From Allgaiera indica (GTDB lineage Bacteria; Pseudomonadota; Alphaproteobacteria; Rhodobacterales; Rhodobacteraceae): a stretch of DNA of 64,000 bases. The stretch's first letter is position 1; every line of letters starts with the position of its first letter. The notes under the pieces are model-generated. The model did not search any database. It saw only the letters and a list, made by a program, of their open reading frames with translations, and was not told the origin of the DNA. Positions 51,333-60,458 of this stretch are shown here, one piece after another. The DNA lies in assembly GCF_900106675.1 (NCBI RefSeq), contig NZ_FNOB01000005.1:157046-221045 (forward strand). The letters run 5' to 3'. The translations under genes and the position numbers were made by a program.

Positions 51333-52133
51333 CTATTGCGCGCGCTCGACCGGGTGCTCTGCCAATGCCTGGGCCTGTTCGGGCGTCAGGTCGCTGGTGC
51401 GCAGCAGATAGGTGTGAATCGAAAACACCACCGCCCCGGTTCTCGGCAACCGCAGCAGGCATTGCCGCTCTGATCGCAGATAGGGGGCCTCGCTCACCGG
51501 TCTTTCGCGTGGCGCGGCCTCGCTGCGGGGGTGATGCAACGCAGCATCCGCGTAAAGCAGCGCATTTTGCCGCCACAAGCCCTGCCCCGGCCGGATCGCA
51601 TCGAAAAGCCGCTGCACGCGCCGGGCCAGATCCGCGTCATAGGGCACGACGGGTGTGTGAATCGCAGTCAACGGCCGGCCGATCTTTTCCGCCAGCGTCC
51701 AGCTGGCCGGAAAGCACAGGATCGCGCCGGTCAGCACATGTTCCCCGCCGCCCTCTTCGTCGCGCTGCAACAGGCAGAAATCCTCCTGGCAAAGCCTGCC
51801 AAGTGTGCGCAGCGGCGCCGAGCGATCCAGCACGACAGCAACCCCGTCGGGCCGGGTCACGGCCTCGGACCCGAGGTGATAGCCCGGGAATTTCGCCAGC
51901 TCCGCCAGCACCTGATCCAGCAATTCCCCGGCCGCGGCACGCGCCGTCGGGGTCAGGGCGTGGACAGCCTCGGGGCGATCGGCGATCAGCCGGTCCCGCT
52001 CGGCCATCTGGCCGGCGAAGGCTTCGTCCACCCGCAGCCAGTCATCCGTGGGCAGCGGCTGGATCCCCGGCAGGCGGCGGCTGCGCGGATCGGTCCAGGG
52101 CGCGAAGGGAAGGCTGTCGTGCAAGATCTCCAT
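51333..52133 (-). CDS. DUF3445 heme-dependent oxidative N-demethylase-like protein
   Basis: The protein has 266 residues, starting MEILHDSLPFAPWTDPRSRR. DUF3445 includes the alpha subunit of a heme-containing amine N-demethylase. Conserved segments present are YHLGSEAVTRPDG, QEDFCLLQRDEEG, LTGAILCFPASWTLAEKIGRPL in part, IHTPVVPYD and the C-terminal RLPRTGAVVFSIHTYL. Partner subunits of the characterised enzyme are not adjacent, so the biochemical role is uncertain. It could act in methylamine-type catabolism, like the sarcosine oxidase, though far away in the window. Confidence 0.8.
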   Translation of the reverse strand: MEILHDSLPFAPWTDPRSRRLPGIQPLPTDDWLRVDEAFAGQMAERDRLIADRPEAVHALTPTARAAAGELLDQVLAELAKFPGYHLGSEAVTRPDGVAVVLDRSAPLRTLGRLCQEDFCLLQRDEEGGGEHVLTGAILCFPASWTLAEKIGRPLTAIHTPVVPYDADLARRVQRLFDAIRPGQGLWRQNALLYADAALHHPRSEAAPRERPVSEAPYLRSERQCLLRLPRTGAVVFSIHTYLLRTSDLTPEQAQALAEHPVERAQ

Positions 52134-52321
52134 GTCCGGTTTCTTAACCGCCGCGGCCTGCCGCGCGAAAGCCCAATCTTCCTGCCGCCCCACCGGCCAG
52201 GCGGGCACCGCGCGGACGGCGGGCAAGCCTGACGGGTACTCACCTTAGCGTCAGTTTTTGTATCAGGGGCTTGCCGCGCGGCACCGCGCGGGCCACTTTC
52301 GGGGCAGAGGGGACGAACAGA

Positions 52322-53572
52322 ATGCCGACCGAGAAGTTCAGCTTTTCGGGCCATGCCGGTGATCGCCTCGCCGCGCGGCTCGACCTGCCGGAGGGGCCGC
52401 AGCTTGCGACCGCGCTGTTCGCGCATTGCTTCACCTGCGGCAAGGACATCGTGGCGGCCGGCCGCATCGCGCGGCGTCTGGCGCAGCTGGGCGTCGCCGT
52501 GCTGCGCTTCGATTTCACCGGCCTGGGCCATTCGGACGGCGAATTCGAAAACACCACCTTCACCTCGAACGTCGCCGATCTTGAGGCCGCGGCCGCGGCC
52601 CTGGTCGATCGCGGCATGGCGCCTTCGCTGTTGATCGGGCATTCGCTGGGCGGCGCGGCGATGCTGCGCGCGGCGCGCAGGATCTCGTCTTCGCGGGCGG
52701 TGGCGGTGCTGGGCGCACCCTTCGACCCCGCGCATGTGACCCATAATTTCGACAATGCGCTGGACCGGATCAACGCCGAAGGCTGGGCCGAGGTAGACCT
52801 TGGCGGCACGCCGATGCGCATCGGCCGCGCCTTTATCGAGGATATCGGCGCCCAGACCCTGTCCGAGGATATCGCCCATCTGGGCCGGGCGCTCTTGGTG
52901 ATGCACGCGCCGCGCGACACAATCGTGGGGATCGACAACGCCACCAACATCTTCCGCGCCGCCCGGCATCCCAAAAGCTTCGTCACCCTCGACGATGCCG
53001 ACCACCTGATCAGCGACCCCGGCGATGCCGAATATGCCGCGGAGGTCATCGCCGCCTGGGCCGCGCGCTATCTGGATCTGCGCCCGCCCGCGCCGCCGCC
53101 CGGCGCCCCCGAAGGCGTCACCCGCGTGTCCGAGGCCGATCCGCGCGGCTTCTTGCAGGATGTGATGGCTGGCCCCGTGCATCACCTTCTGGCGGACGAG
53201 CCCAGGGCCTATGGCGGCACCAACCGCGGCATGTCGCCCTATCAGTTCCTCGCCGCCGGGCTGGGCGCCTGCACGTCGATGACGATCCGCATGTATGCCC
53301 GCCGCAAGGGCTGGCCGCTGGGCCATGTCCGGGTTGATGTGACGCATGACAAGGTCCATGCCCAGGATTGCGCCCATTGCACCCCGGATGACAAGCTGGA
53401 CCGCTTCGTCCGGCTCATCACCCTGGAAGGCCCCCTGGGGCCCGACCAGCGCAAGCGGCTGATGGAAATCGCCGACCGCTGCCCCGTGCACCGCACGCTG
53501 CGCCACAGCGCCCGGATCGAAACCCGGCTGACGGGCGACGCGGGCCAGTTGACCGCGCAGAAAGACGCGTGA
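52322..53572 (+). CDS. Alpha/beta-hydrolase-OsmC fusion protein
   Basis: The protein has 416 residues. Residues 1-255 are an alpha/beta hydrolase with nucleophile motif GHSLGGAAM, Asp in HAPRDTIVG and His in DDADHLISD. Residues 275-405 are an OsmC/Ohr-like domain with LGACTSMTIRMYARRKGW and a late Cys in DRCPVHRTL. OsmC proteins reduce organic hydroperoxides with a Cys pair. Here the two cysteines are present and could be functional. Such fusions are widespread in proteobacteria; the coupling of esterase and peroxidase steps is not understood. Single-gene unit. Confidence 0.9.
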   Translation: MPTEKFSFSGHAGDRLAARLDLPEGPQLATALFAHCFTCGKDIVAAGRIARRLAQLGVAVLRFDFTGLGHSDGEFENTTFTSNVADLEAAAAALVDRGMAPSLLIGHSLGGAAMLRAARRISSSRAVAVLGAPFDPAHVTHNFDNALDRINAEGWAEVDLGGTPMRIGRAFIEDIGAQTLSEDIAHLGRALLVMHAPRDTIVGIDNATNIFRAARHPKSFVTLDDADHLISDPGDAEYAAEVIAAWAARYLDLRPPAPPPGAPEGVTRVSEADPRGFLQDVMAGPVHHLLADEPRAYGGTNRGMSPYQFLAAGLGACTSMTIRMYARRKGWPLGHVRVDVTHDKVHAQDCAHCTPDDKLDRFVRLITLEGPLGPDQRKRLMEIADRCPVHRTLRHSARIETRLTGDAGQLTAQKDA

Positions 53573-53710
53573 TGCCCCGATGCCCCCCAGGGGCGCGCGC
53601 GCTGCTTGGGCCGGAAGCGAATCCCGCCCCCCCGCCCGCGGTGGCGCTTGCCTTCGGTGGGCCCGGCGGCTAGGCCTTCTGGCCACCCCCCGCCCCTGCC
53701 CGAGGCCTTG

Positions 53711-54493
53711 ATGCTTTCCTACCAGCACATCTATCACGCCGGCAATCTGGCTGATGTCCACAAGCACGCGCTTCTGGCCTGGACGATTGACTACCTGACG
53801 CGAAAGCCCAAGCCGGTCAGCTATCTCGAAACCCATGCCGGACGCGGGATCTACCGCCTGACCGCCCCCGAGGCGCAAAAGACCGGCGAGGCCGCGCAGG
53901 GCATCCTGCGGGCCGAGGCCGACGGCTGGTTCGCCCCAGACCACCCCTATATGCGCGCGCTGACCCTTGCGCGGGGGCGCTTCGGGCCCGAAGCCTACCC
54001 CGGCTCGCCCATGATCGCTGCGCTCGGCCTGCGCCCCGAGGACAGCCTGACACTGGCCGAGTTGCATCCCCGCGAACATCAGGCACTGACCGAGGCGATG
54101 CTGTTCGGACAGGCCGTGGTTAAGCGTCAGGACGGGCTGGAGATGGCGCTGTCGTCCACGCCGCCCACGCCGCGACGCGGGCTGATGCTGATCGATCCCA
54201 GCTATGAGGTGAAGGCGGATTACGCCGCCCTGCCGCGGCTGCTCGCGCAGATCCACCGCAAATGGAACGTGGGCATCGTGATGCTCTGGTATCCGATCCT
54301 GCAAGGCCGCCTGCACGGTCCGATGCTGGCCGAACTGGCCGCCGCCTTCCCCGACGCGCTGCGCCACGAGGTCGGCTTTCCCCCCGCCCGCGAAGGCCAT
54401 GGCATGATCGGGTCGGGCATTTTCGTGGTGAACCCGCCCTGGGGCCTGGCCGAAGAGGCCGCACGCCTCTCGGCCCGCTTCGCGGCACTCTGA
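53711..54493 (+). CDS. rlmJ: 23S rRNA (adenine-2030 N6)-methyltransferase
   Basis: The protein has 260 residues, starting MLSYQHIYHAGNLADVHKH, which is typical of RlmJ. YLETHAGRGIYRL includes the SAM-binding loop, and LMLIDPSYEVKADY carries the catalytic DPSY-type motif (DPPY variants are usual). It methylates A2030 of 23S rRNA. The ribosome-binding site is poor (CGAGGCC). The gene stands between the fusion hydrolase and ndk. Confidence 0.93.
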   Translation: MLSYQHIYHAGNLADVHKHALLAWTIDYLTRKPKPVSYLETHAGRGIYRLTAPEAQKTGEAAQGILRAEADGWFAPDHPYMRALTLARGRFGPEAYPGSPMIAALGLRPEDSLTLAELHPREHQALTEAMLFGQAVVKRQDGLEMALSSTPPTPRRGLMLIDPSYEVKADYAALPRLLAQIHRKWNVGIVMLWYPILQGRLHGPMLAELAAAFPDALRHEVGFPPAREGHGMIGSGIFVVNPPWGLAEEAARLSARFAAL

Positions 54494-54659
54494 CATCCCG
54501 CCCGCGCCATGGCCTTCCCGGGGCCGCCCGCGCCCGCGCCTCAACCATCACCCGCGGCCCGCGACGCCATGATCGCGGCTTTTCAAGCTTCGCGCCCCGT
54601 GCTAGCAGGGCGCCGGAAAGCCGCGGGCCGTGCCCTCGGCGCGCAACGAGGAACGACAC

Positions 54660-55082
54660 ATGGCCACTGAACGCACCCTTTCGATCATCAAACCCGATGC
54701 CACCCGGCGCAACCTGACCGGCAAGATCAACGCCAAGTTCGAGGAAGCCGGCCTGCGCATCGTCGCGCAAAAGCGCATCCAGCTGACCATGGATCAGGCC
54801 GGCAAGTTCTACGAGGTCCACAAAGACCGCCCGTTCTATGGCGAATTGTGCGAATTCATGGCCTCCGCGCCGGTGGTGGTGCAGGTGCTGGAAGGCGAAA
54901 GCGCGATCGCGAAGAACCGCGAGGTCATGGGCGCGACCAACCCCGCCGATGCCGCCGACGGCACCATCCGCAAGGACTTCGCGCTTTCGGTGGGCGAGAA
55001 CTCGGTCCACGGCTCGGACGCGCCGGAAACCGCCGCCCAGGAAATCGCCTTCTTCTTCTCGGGGCTTGAACTCGTCGGCTGA
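54660..55082 (+). CDS. ndk: Nucleoside diphosphate kinase
   Basis: The protein has 140 residues. His117 in [11 protein letters not shown] is the phospho-acceptor. [18 protein letters not shown] at the N-terminus is diagnostic. It transfers gamma-phosphates between NTPs and NDPs. GAGGAACGACAC precedes the start. Confidence 0.98.
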   Translation: MATERTLSIIKPDATRRNLTGKINAKFEEAGLRIVAQKRIQLTMDQAGKFYEVHKDRPFYGELCEFMASAPVVVQVLEGESAIAKNREVMGATNPADAADGTIRKDFALSVGENSVHGSDAPETAAQEIAFFFSGLELVG

Positions 55083-55093
55083 GCCGGGCCAAA

Positions 55094-55135
55094 AGTCTTC
55101 TCAAGACTCTTGGAAAATTCCTTCAAAAGGAATTT
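55094..55135. terminator. Two small palindromes between ndk and the TfoX gene
   Basis: AGTCTT-CTC-AAGACT and AAATTCC-TTCAAAA-GGAATTT lie in tandem between two convergent genes. They are unusually AT-rich for this genome. They probably act as a bidirectional termination or mRNA-end region, the second ending with TTTGACC on the plus strand. Confidence 0.45.
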
Positions 55136-55138
55136 GAC

Positions 55139-55462
55139 CTAGCGCCGCGGGATCACGCCGATCGCATCCAGGGCCGCCTCGATTTCGGAGCGGCCCTTGT
55201 CGCGCGCGGCCTTCAGGGCGTCGAACCGCACCCTCAGGGCATCCTTCTCGGCGCCCCGGCAATCGTTCCACGGCCGCCCCTGCAGCCCCATCACCAGCGC
55301 ATAGAAGCCGATGAAATGCGGCGCCTCGCCGGCCTGCAGCAGCCGCGCATAAGCCGCGTCGGCGCCCAGCGCGTGGACCTCTTCGGCGGATCTCACCCCC
55401 GCCCTTTCAAACGCCGCCTCGGTCGCGGGACCGAGGTTGCGGATCGTGCGGATCGCCGTCAT
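55139..55462 (-). CDS. TfoX C-terminal-domain protein
   Basis: The protein has 107 residues. The TfoX/Sxy C-terminal domain (IRNLGPATEAAFERAGVRSA, EEVHALGADAAYARLLQ) is a helix-hairpin-helix-like module; the N-terminal TfoX domain is absent. HFIGFYALVMGLQGRPWND completes the domain. In gammaproteobacteria Sxy/TfoX activates competence genes, but the stand-alone C-terminal form is of unknown function. It faces ndk convergently. Confidence 0.85.
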   Translation of the reverse strand: MTAIRTIRNLGPATEAAFERAGVRSAEEVHALGADAAYARLLQAGEAPHFIGFYALVMGLQGRPWNDCRGAEKDALRVRFDALKAARDKGRSEIEAALDAIGVIPRR

Positions 55463-55496
55463 GCTTCCCCCAGTTCAGGGGCAGATTAGCAAGGCC

Positions 55497-55691
55497 TCAG
55501 ATCGAGGCCCAGTCCGTAAACAAGAAGGCCCCCTGCACCCGACCGTCATGCCCGGGGGTCACCGGGGCCTTGGGGCGAATGCTGTCGCCGGGGCGGCTGG
55601 CGGAGGCGTTCTTCGCCGCCGTCGCGTCCTGCTTGCGATTGGATTTGCGCGGGACTTTCTGCACCTGCGTCTGAGGAAATTGACTGGCCAT
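55497..55691 (-). CDS. 64-residue basic protein of unknown function
   Basis: The protein begins MASQFPQTQVQKVPRKSNRK and is rich in Lys, Arg, Ser and Pro; no hydrophobic segment is present. A very strong ribosome-binding site (CCGGAGGTGCAAC) precedes the ATG, which is the best argument that it is real. It lies between the TfoX-type gene and the NsrR-like gene on the same strand. No family was recognised. Confidence 0.5.
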   Translation of the reverse strand: MASQFPQTQVQKVPRKSNRKQDATAAKNASASRPGDSIRPKAPVTPGHDGRVQGAFLFTDWASI

Positions 55692-55806
55692 GTTGCACCT
55701 CCGGCCTCTTGGGTTGCTCGTTGACTGCCTCCTCAGGCACTAACGAGGCTGACCCTCCAAACAGGCGATGCGTTGACGTGAATGTGACCTGACTGCGGCA
55801 AAAAGC

Positions 55807-56301
55807 TCAATTGGCTGCGGCAAAGATGCCGCTGTGGGTGCAAGGCGTCGACAGCGCGACGATCGGTTCGTCGAAGTCCAGAAACTGGACGAGCCCGTCG
55901 TTGTCGCGGATCATGTCGGCCAGGCTATATTGGTCGAGCACCCCGTAGAAGGCCTCGACCGCCGCCTTCAATGCGCCGCGCAGCCGGCAATGACGCACCA
56001 TCGGGCAGCAGGTCTTGGCGTGGTCGATGCAGAACCCCAGCGCGGTGCCGGCCTCGAAGGCCCGCGCCACCGCGCCGATCCGGATCTGCTCGGGCGCGCG
56101 TGCCAGGCGCATTCCGCCCTTGCGCCCCCGCACCGTCTGTAAATATCCAAGCCGCCCCAATGTGTTGATCACCTGTGCCAGGTGATTGCCCGAGGCGCAG
56201 AAAGCCTCGGCAAGCTCGTGCTTGCGCAGCACGCGTCCGGGGTTGACGGCGCAGGCGGTCAGCGTGCGAATGGCAAGATGGGTGCGGATTGTCAGTCTCA
56301 T
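55807..56301 (-). CDS. NsrR-like Rrf2-family regulator
   Basis: The protein has 164 residues, starting MRLTIRTHLAIRTLTACAVN, with a winged helix at residues 1-65 (GNHLAQVINTLGRLGYLQTV). Cysteines 91, 98, 99 and 105 (CIDHAKTCCPMVRHCRL) match the Fe-S cluster region of NsrR, in which three cysteines are spaced in this way. NsrR senses nitric oxide. A C-terminal extension (DFDEPIVALSTPCTHSGIF) follows. An Fnr/Nnr-type box lies 91 bases upstream of the start. The target genes are not evident in the window. Confidence 0.82.
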   Translation of the reverse strand: MRLTIRTHLAIRTLTACAVNPGRVLRKHELAEAFCASGNHLAQVINTLGRLGYLQTVRGRKGGMRLARAPEQIRIGAVARAFEAGTALGFCIDHAKTCCPMVRHCRLRGALKAAVEAFYGVLDQYSLADMIRDNDGLVQFLDFDEPIVALSTPCTHSGIFAAAN

Positions 56302-56391
56302 GGGTATTCCCTCGTGGTCGGGGCCGCCGGATCGGAATGGGCCGGGTCGGCAAAATATGCAGTACGGTTGCACGAAATCGCGGGCATGGAA

Positions 56392-56405
56392 TTGACATGG
56401 GTCAA
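56392..56405 (-). promoter_or_regulatory. Fnr/Nnr-type palindrome (TTGAC-N4-GTCAA)
   Basis: TTGACATGGGTCAA is a perfect 14-base palindrome of the Crp/Fnr family. It lies between the divergent NsrR-like gene and the dipeptidase gene, closer to the former. FnrL or an NnrR/Dnr-type regulator would be the natural binder. Confidence 0.55.
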
Positions 56406-56521
56406 GTCGGCGCGACCGATCGGCCGCCCGACCGGCAAGGCGACGCTCTGGCACCCGGCATGAGACTGTGCGAGCCTTCCTTCGCAGCCAGGGCGCGAAC
56501 GGGCGATGAGGGAGCTTTCCG

Positions 56522-57589
56522 ATGGCAGAAGCGATTCCGGTTTTCGACGGCCACAACGATTTCCTGCTGCGATTGCTGAGCGCGCCCGCGCGGCGGGCCG
56601 AGACCTGGCTGCAAGATACCGGGCGGGGCCATCTCGATCTGCCGCGGATGCGGCGCGGCGGCTTTGCCGGTGGGTTGTTCGCGGTCTACATCGCCTCGCC
56701 CACGCCGCCGGACGCCGAGGATTTCGAAGCCCTGATGAACGACCCGCCCTACGATCTGCCGCTGCCGGCGCCGATTGCGCTGCGCCGTGCCCAGCCCGTG
56801 GCGCTGGCGATGGCGGGCCACCTGGCCTGGATGGAAAGGGCCTCTGACGGCGCTTTCCGGCTGTGCCGCAGCGCCGCCGAACTGCGCGCGGCACTGGCCG
56901 AGGGGGTGGTCTCGGGCGTGATGCATTTCGAAGGCGCCGAGGCGATCGGCGCCGATCTCGATGCGCTCTACCTCTATCATGCGATGGGGCTGCGCTCTCT
57001 CGGGCCGGTCTGGAGCCGGCCGACCGTCTTCGGCCACGGGGTGCCGTTCCGCTTTCCCGCGACGCCCGATACCGGGCCGGGCCTGACGCCGGCGGGCAAG
57101 GATCTGGTGCGGCTGTGCAATGAATTGCGCATCATGATCGACCTCAGCCATATGAACGAAAACGGCTTTGACGATGTCGCGGCCCTTAGCGACGCGCCGC
57201 TGGTCGCGACCCATTCCAACGCCCATGCCGTCACCCCGCACGCGCGCAACCTTACCGACCGCCAGCTTGACGTAATCGCCGAGCGCGGCGGCATGGTCGG
57301 GCTGAACTATGCCACCGTCTTCCTGCGCCCCGACGGCCGCCAATGCGCCGACATGGGATGGGAGCCGATGCTGCGCCATCTCGATCACCTGATCGCCCAC
57401 CTGGGCGAGGATCACGTCGGCCTGGGATCGGATTTCGACGGCGCTCTGGTGCCGCGGGTGATCGGCGATGTCACCGGCCTGCCCGCCTTCCAGCAGGCGA
57501 TGCGCGCCCATGGCTACGACGACGGGCTGATCGCAAAGCTTTGCCACCGCAACTGGCTGGACGTGCTGGAACGCATCTGGGGCGGCTGA
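56522..57589 (+). CDS. Membrane dipeptidase, peptidase M19
   Basis: The protein has 355 residues; GAGGGAGC before the ATG is the ribosome-binding site. Zinc-site segments of the renal dipeptidase family are present: FDGHNDFLLRL, MHFEGAEAIG, IDLSHMNENG, THSNAHAV and GLGSDFDGA. It hydrolyses dipeptides (substrate stereochemistry not deducible). No signal peptide is visible, so it is probably cytoplasmic. It precedes a complete peptide ABC importer, suggesting uptake followed by cleavage. Confidence 0.93.
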   Translation: MAEAIPVFDGHNDFLLRLLSAPARRAETWLQDTGRGHLDLPRMRRGGFAGGLFAVYIASPTPPDAEDFEALMNDPPYDLPLPAPIALRRAQPVALAMAGHLAWMERASDGAFRLCRSAAELRAALAEGVVSGVMHFEGAEAIGADLDALYLYHAMGLRSLGPVWSRPTVFGHGVPFRFPATPDTGPGLTPAGKDLVRLCNELRIMIDLSHMNENGFDDVAALSDAPLVATHSNAHAVTPHARNLTDRQLDVIAERGGMVGLNYATVFLRPDGRQCADMGWEPMLRHLDHLIAHLGEDHVGLGSDFDGALVPRVIGDVTGLPAFQQAMRAHGYDDGLIAKLCHRNWLDVLERIWGG

Positions 57590-57775
57590 CCCCCGATGTG
57601 CGCCTCCTCCACGGGCGACGGAACGGTCTTCGCGGATGCGCCGTCAAGTATTCGTGAAAGACCGCGTGGTCTTGTGATCCGCGCGTCGCTTGACGCAGTC
57701 GGGGGCAAGGTTTGAGGTCGCTGCCCAAGCTGGCCCGGGGAGGACCGGCGCAAACGATGGGGAGAGAGACCTGAG

Positions 57776-59338
57776 ATGAAACCCGAGCGAACCAGTTTAA
57801 GGCTGCTGACCGCGGCCACCGCCCTCACCGCGCTGACCGCGGGCGGAATGCCCGCCTTCGCGACCTCGCAGACCCCCGCGAATACGCTGATCGACGGCAC
57901 CACCGACACCGTCACCGCGCTTGATCCCGCCGGCCAGTACGATTTCGGCTCGGACACCGCCGACCGCGAGATCTTTCAGCATCTTCTGGTGATTCCGCCG
58001 GGCGGCGGCGTCCCGGTGCCGGAACTGGCCACCAAATGCGCCGCCGGCCCGACCGAGGCCGTCTGGACCTGCGAATTGCGCCAGGGCGTGACCTTCCAGA
58101 ACGGCGACAAGTTTACCGCGACGGATGTGAAATATTCCTTTGACCGGGTGAAGAAGATCAAGGATTCCTCGGGGATCTGGACGCTGTTGAAGAACCTCAA
58201 GAGCGTCACCATCGACGGCCCCTACAAGGTGACCTTCCACCTGAAGAAGCCGCAGGCGACCTGGAACTACATCCTGGGCACCTCGGCGTCCTACATCGTC
58301 GATCACAAGGTCTATCCGGCCGACAAGATCCTGCCCAGCACCGACAAGCAGGTCGGCACCGGGCCTTACCAGCTGGTGAAATACGCCCCCGGCCAGACCG
58401 CCGTGTTCCGCGCCTGGAAGGGCTATTGGGGCGAACAGCCCAAGACGCCCAACCTGATCATCAGCTATTTCTCGAAATCCTCGACGATGAAGCTGGCGCT
58501 GCAGCGGGGCGAGCTGGACATGGTGTTCCGCTCCTTTTCCCCGACCGAGTTGCAATCGCTCGAGACGCAGAAGGATCTGAAGGTCTGGAAGGGCCCCGGC
58601 GTGGCGATCCGCTATCTGGTGTTCAACACCCAGCGCAAGCCCACCAGCCAGTTGGCCGTGCGTCAGGCGATCGCCGCGCTGATGCCGCGCGAACAGATCG
58701 CCCAGGGCGTCTATCACGGCTTTGTCCAGCCGCTCTATTCGATGGTGCCCAAGGGCCTGCCGGGCCATGTCGACGCGTTCTCCAAGGTCTATGGCGCCAA
58801 GCCCGACCTGGCCGAGGCGAAGAAGTTCCTGACCGATGCCGGCATCAAGACCCCGGTCGACATCACGCTGTGGTGGACGCCGTCGCACTACGGGTCGGCC
58901 TCGGCCGAGGAATACACCACGATCAAGCGCGCGCTGGAGGCCAGCGGCCTTTTCAAGGTGACACTGAAATCCTCGGAATGGGCGACCTATGCCAAGACGC
59001 TGGGACGGCAGTACAATGCCTATCAGCTGGGCTGGTTCCCCGACTATCCGGATGCGGAAAACTACCTGCTGCCGTTCTATGCGACGAAGAACTTCCTGGC
59101 GAACGGCTATTCCGACCCGAAGATGGACAAGCTGCTGACCGAAGAGCAGACCGCCAAGACCCATGAAGAGCGGATGAAATACGTCGAACAGGCGCAGATG
59201 CTGGCCGCCAAGGACGTGCCGATCATCCCCTATTACCAGGGCGCGATGATCGCGGTGGCGAACAAGGATGTACACGGCATCCAAAGCACGCTCGACACCG
59301 CCTTCGTGATGCGCTTCTGGATGCTCAGCAAGTCCTGA
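57776..59338 (+). CDS. Peptide ABC transporter substrate-binding protein
   Basis: The protein has 520 residues with a cleavable signal peptide (about 1-30, ending PAFA). The mature part is an SBP_bac_5 fold: ELRQGVTFQNGDKFTATDVKYSFDR in part, YQLVKYAPGQTAVFRAWKGYWG in part, and LGWFPDYPDAENYLLPFY, a segment typical of dipeptide/oligopeptide binding proteins. It would bind peptides in the periplasm and deliver them to the permease pair encoded next. A 186-base gap separates it from the dipeptidase gene and probably holds a promoter. Confidence 0.95.
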   Translation: MKPERTSLRLLTAATALTALTAGGMPAFATSQTPANTLIDGTTDTVTALDPAGQYDFGSDTADREIFQHLLVIPPGGGVPVPELATKCAAGPTEAVWTCELRQGVTFQNGDKFTATDVKYSFDRVKKIKDSSGIWTLLKNLKSVTIDGPYKVTFHLKKPQATWNYILGTSASYIVDHKVYPADKILPSTDKQVGTGPYQLVKYAPGQTAVFRAWKGYWGEQPKTPNLIISYFSKSSTMKLALQRGELDMVFRSFSPTELQSLETQKDLKVWKGPGVAIRYLVFNTQRKPTSQLAVRQAIAALMPREQIAQGVYHGFVQPLYSMVPKGLPGHVDAFSKVYGAKPDLAEAKKFLTDAGIKTPVDITLWWTPSHYGSASAEEYTTIKRALEASGLFKVTLKSSEWATYAKTLGRQYNAYQLGWFPDYPDAENYLLPFYATKNFLANGYSDPKMDKLLTEEQTAKTHEERMKYVEQAQMLAAKDVPIIPYYQGAMIAVANKDVHGIQSTLDTAFVMRFWMLSKS

Positions 59339-59426
59339 GCGGCGCGGGCAGCGGCATCGCAACATGTCCCGAAACAGGGCCGTGCGCAGGCAGGCGCTCG
59401 GCCCCCCTGAACCTTGAGGTTGGAAC

Positions 59427-60458
59427 ATGGCTGGCGGAGGATCCTCCCTCAAGTCCTATCTACTGGTCCGGGTGGCGCTGGTCATCCCGACCATCCTGAT
59501 CCTTCTGACGCTGGTCTTCGTGCTGATGCGCGTGGCGCCCGGCAACCCGGTCTCGGCCGCTCTGGGGGGGCATGTGCCCGAGGCGGTGATCAAGGAACTG
59601 ACCCACAAGCTGGGTTATGACCGGCCGCTGATCGTGCAGTTCGGCAGCTATCTGTGGCATCTTCTGCAGGGCAATTTCGGCACCACGATCACCGACAAGC
59701 GGCAGGTCAGCCAGATCATCCTGGTCAACGGCGCCGCCACGCTGGAGCTGACCCTTGCCGCCACGCTGGTGGCGCTGCTGGTGGGCGTGCCGATCGGTCT
59801 GGTGGCCGGGCGTTTCCGCGACCGTCCCGTCGATGCCGCCAGCCGGATCTTCGGCATCGTGATGTATGCCACGCCGGTCTTCGTGCTGGGCCTTCTGGCG
59901 CAGATCGTGTTCGGATCGTGGCTGAACTGGCTGCCGATCTCGGGGCAGGCCAGCCCGCTGACCTCGGCGCTCTTGACGACGCATACCCATCTGCTGCTGG
60001 TCGATGCGGTGATCGACGGCGACTGGCCCGCCTTCTGGGACGTGCTGCGCCACCTGGTGCTGCCGGCCGCGACGCTGGGCCTGGTCTTCGCCGGCGTGTT
60101 CATCCGGCTGGTGCGGGTCAACGTGATCCGCACGCTCAAGGACGATTACATCGAGGCCGCCCGCGCCCGCGGCATCCGCGAACGCGCCGTCGTCTACCGC
60201 CATGCCTTCCGCAACGCACTGGTGCCGGTGATCACCGTGATCGGGCTGGAGATCGCGCTGCTGCTGGGCGGCGCGGTGCTGACCGAGACCACCTTCAACT
60301 GGCCCGGCATCGGGCACGCGCTCTATATCTACCTGCAAAACCGCGATTATGCCGCGGTGCAGGGCATCGTCATCGTCTTCGGCCTGGTGATCGTCGCCGC
60401 CAGCCTGATCGTCGATTTCGTCAGCGCCCTGATCGACCCGAGGATGCGCTACCAATGA
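59427..60458 (+). CDS. Peptide ABC transporter permease, DppB-type
   Basis: The protein has 343 residues with six membrane helices; the N-terminal helix is followed by MRVAPGNPVSAALGG, typical of DppB/OppB. The EAA-type loop is YIEAARARGIRERAVVYRHA. GAGG lies before the ATG. The stop overlaps the next permease start (ATGA). Confidence 0.95.
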   Translation: MAGGGSSLKSYLLVRVALVIPTILILLTLVFVLMRVAPGNPVSAALGGHVPEAVIKELTHKLGYDRPLIVQFGSYLWHLLQGNFGTTITDKRQVSQIILVNGAATLELTLAATLVALLVGVPIGLVAGRFRDRPVDAASRIFGIVMYATPVFVLGLLAQIVFGSWLNWLPISGQASPLTSALLTTHTHLLLVDAVIDGDWPAFWDVLRHLVLPAATLGLVFAGVFIRLVRVNVIRTLKDDYIEAARARGIRERAVVYRHAFRNALVPVITVIGLEIALLLGGAVLTETTFNWPGIGHALYIYLQNRDYAAVQGIVIVFGLVIVAASLIVDFVSALIDPRMRYQ

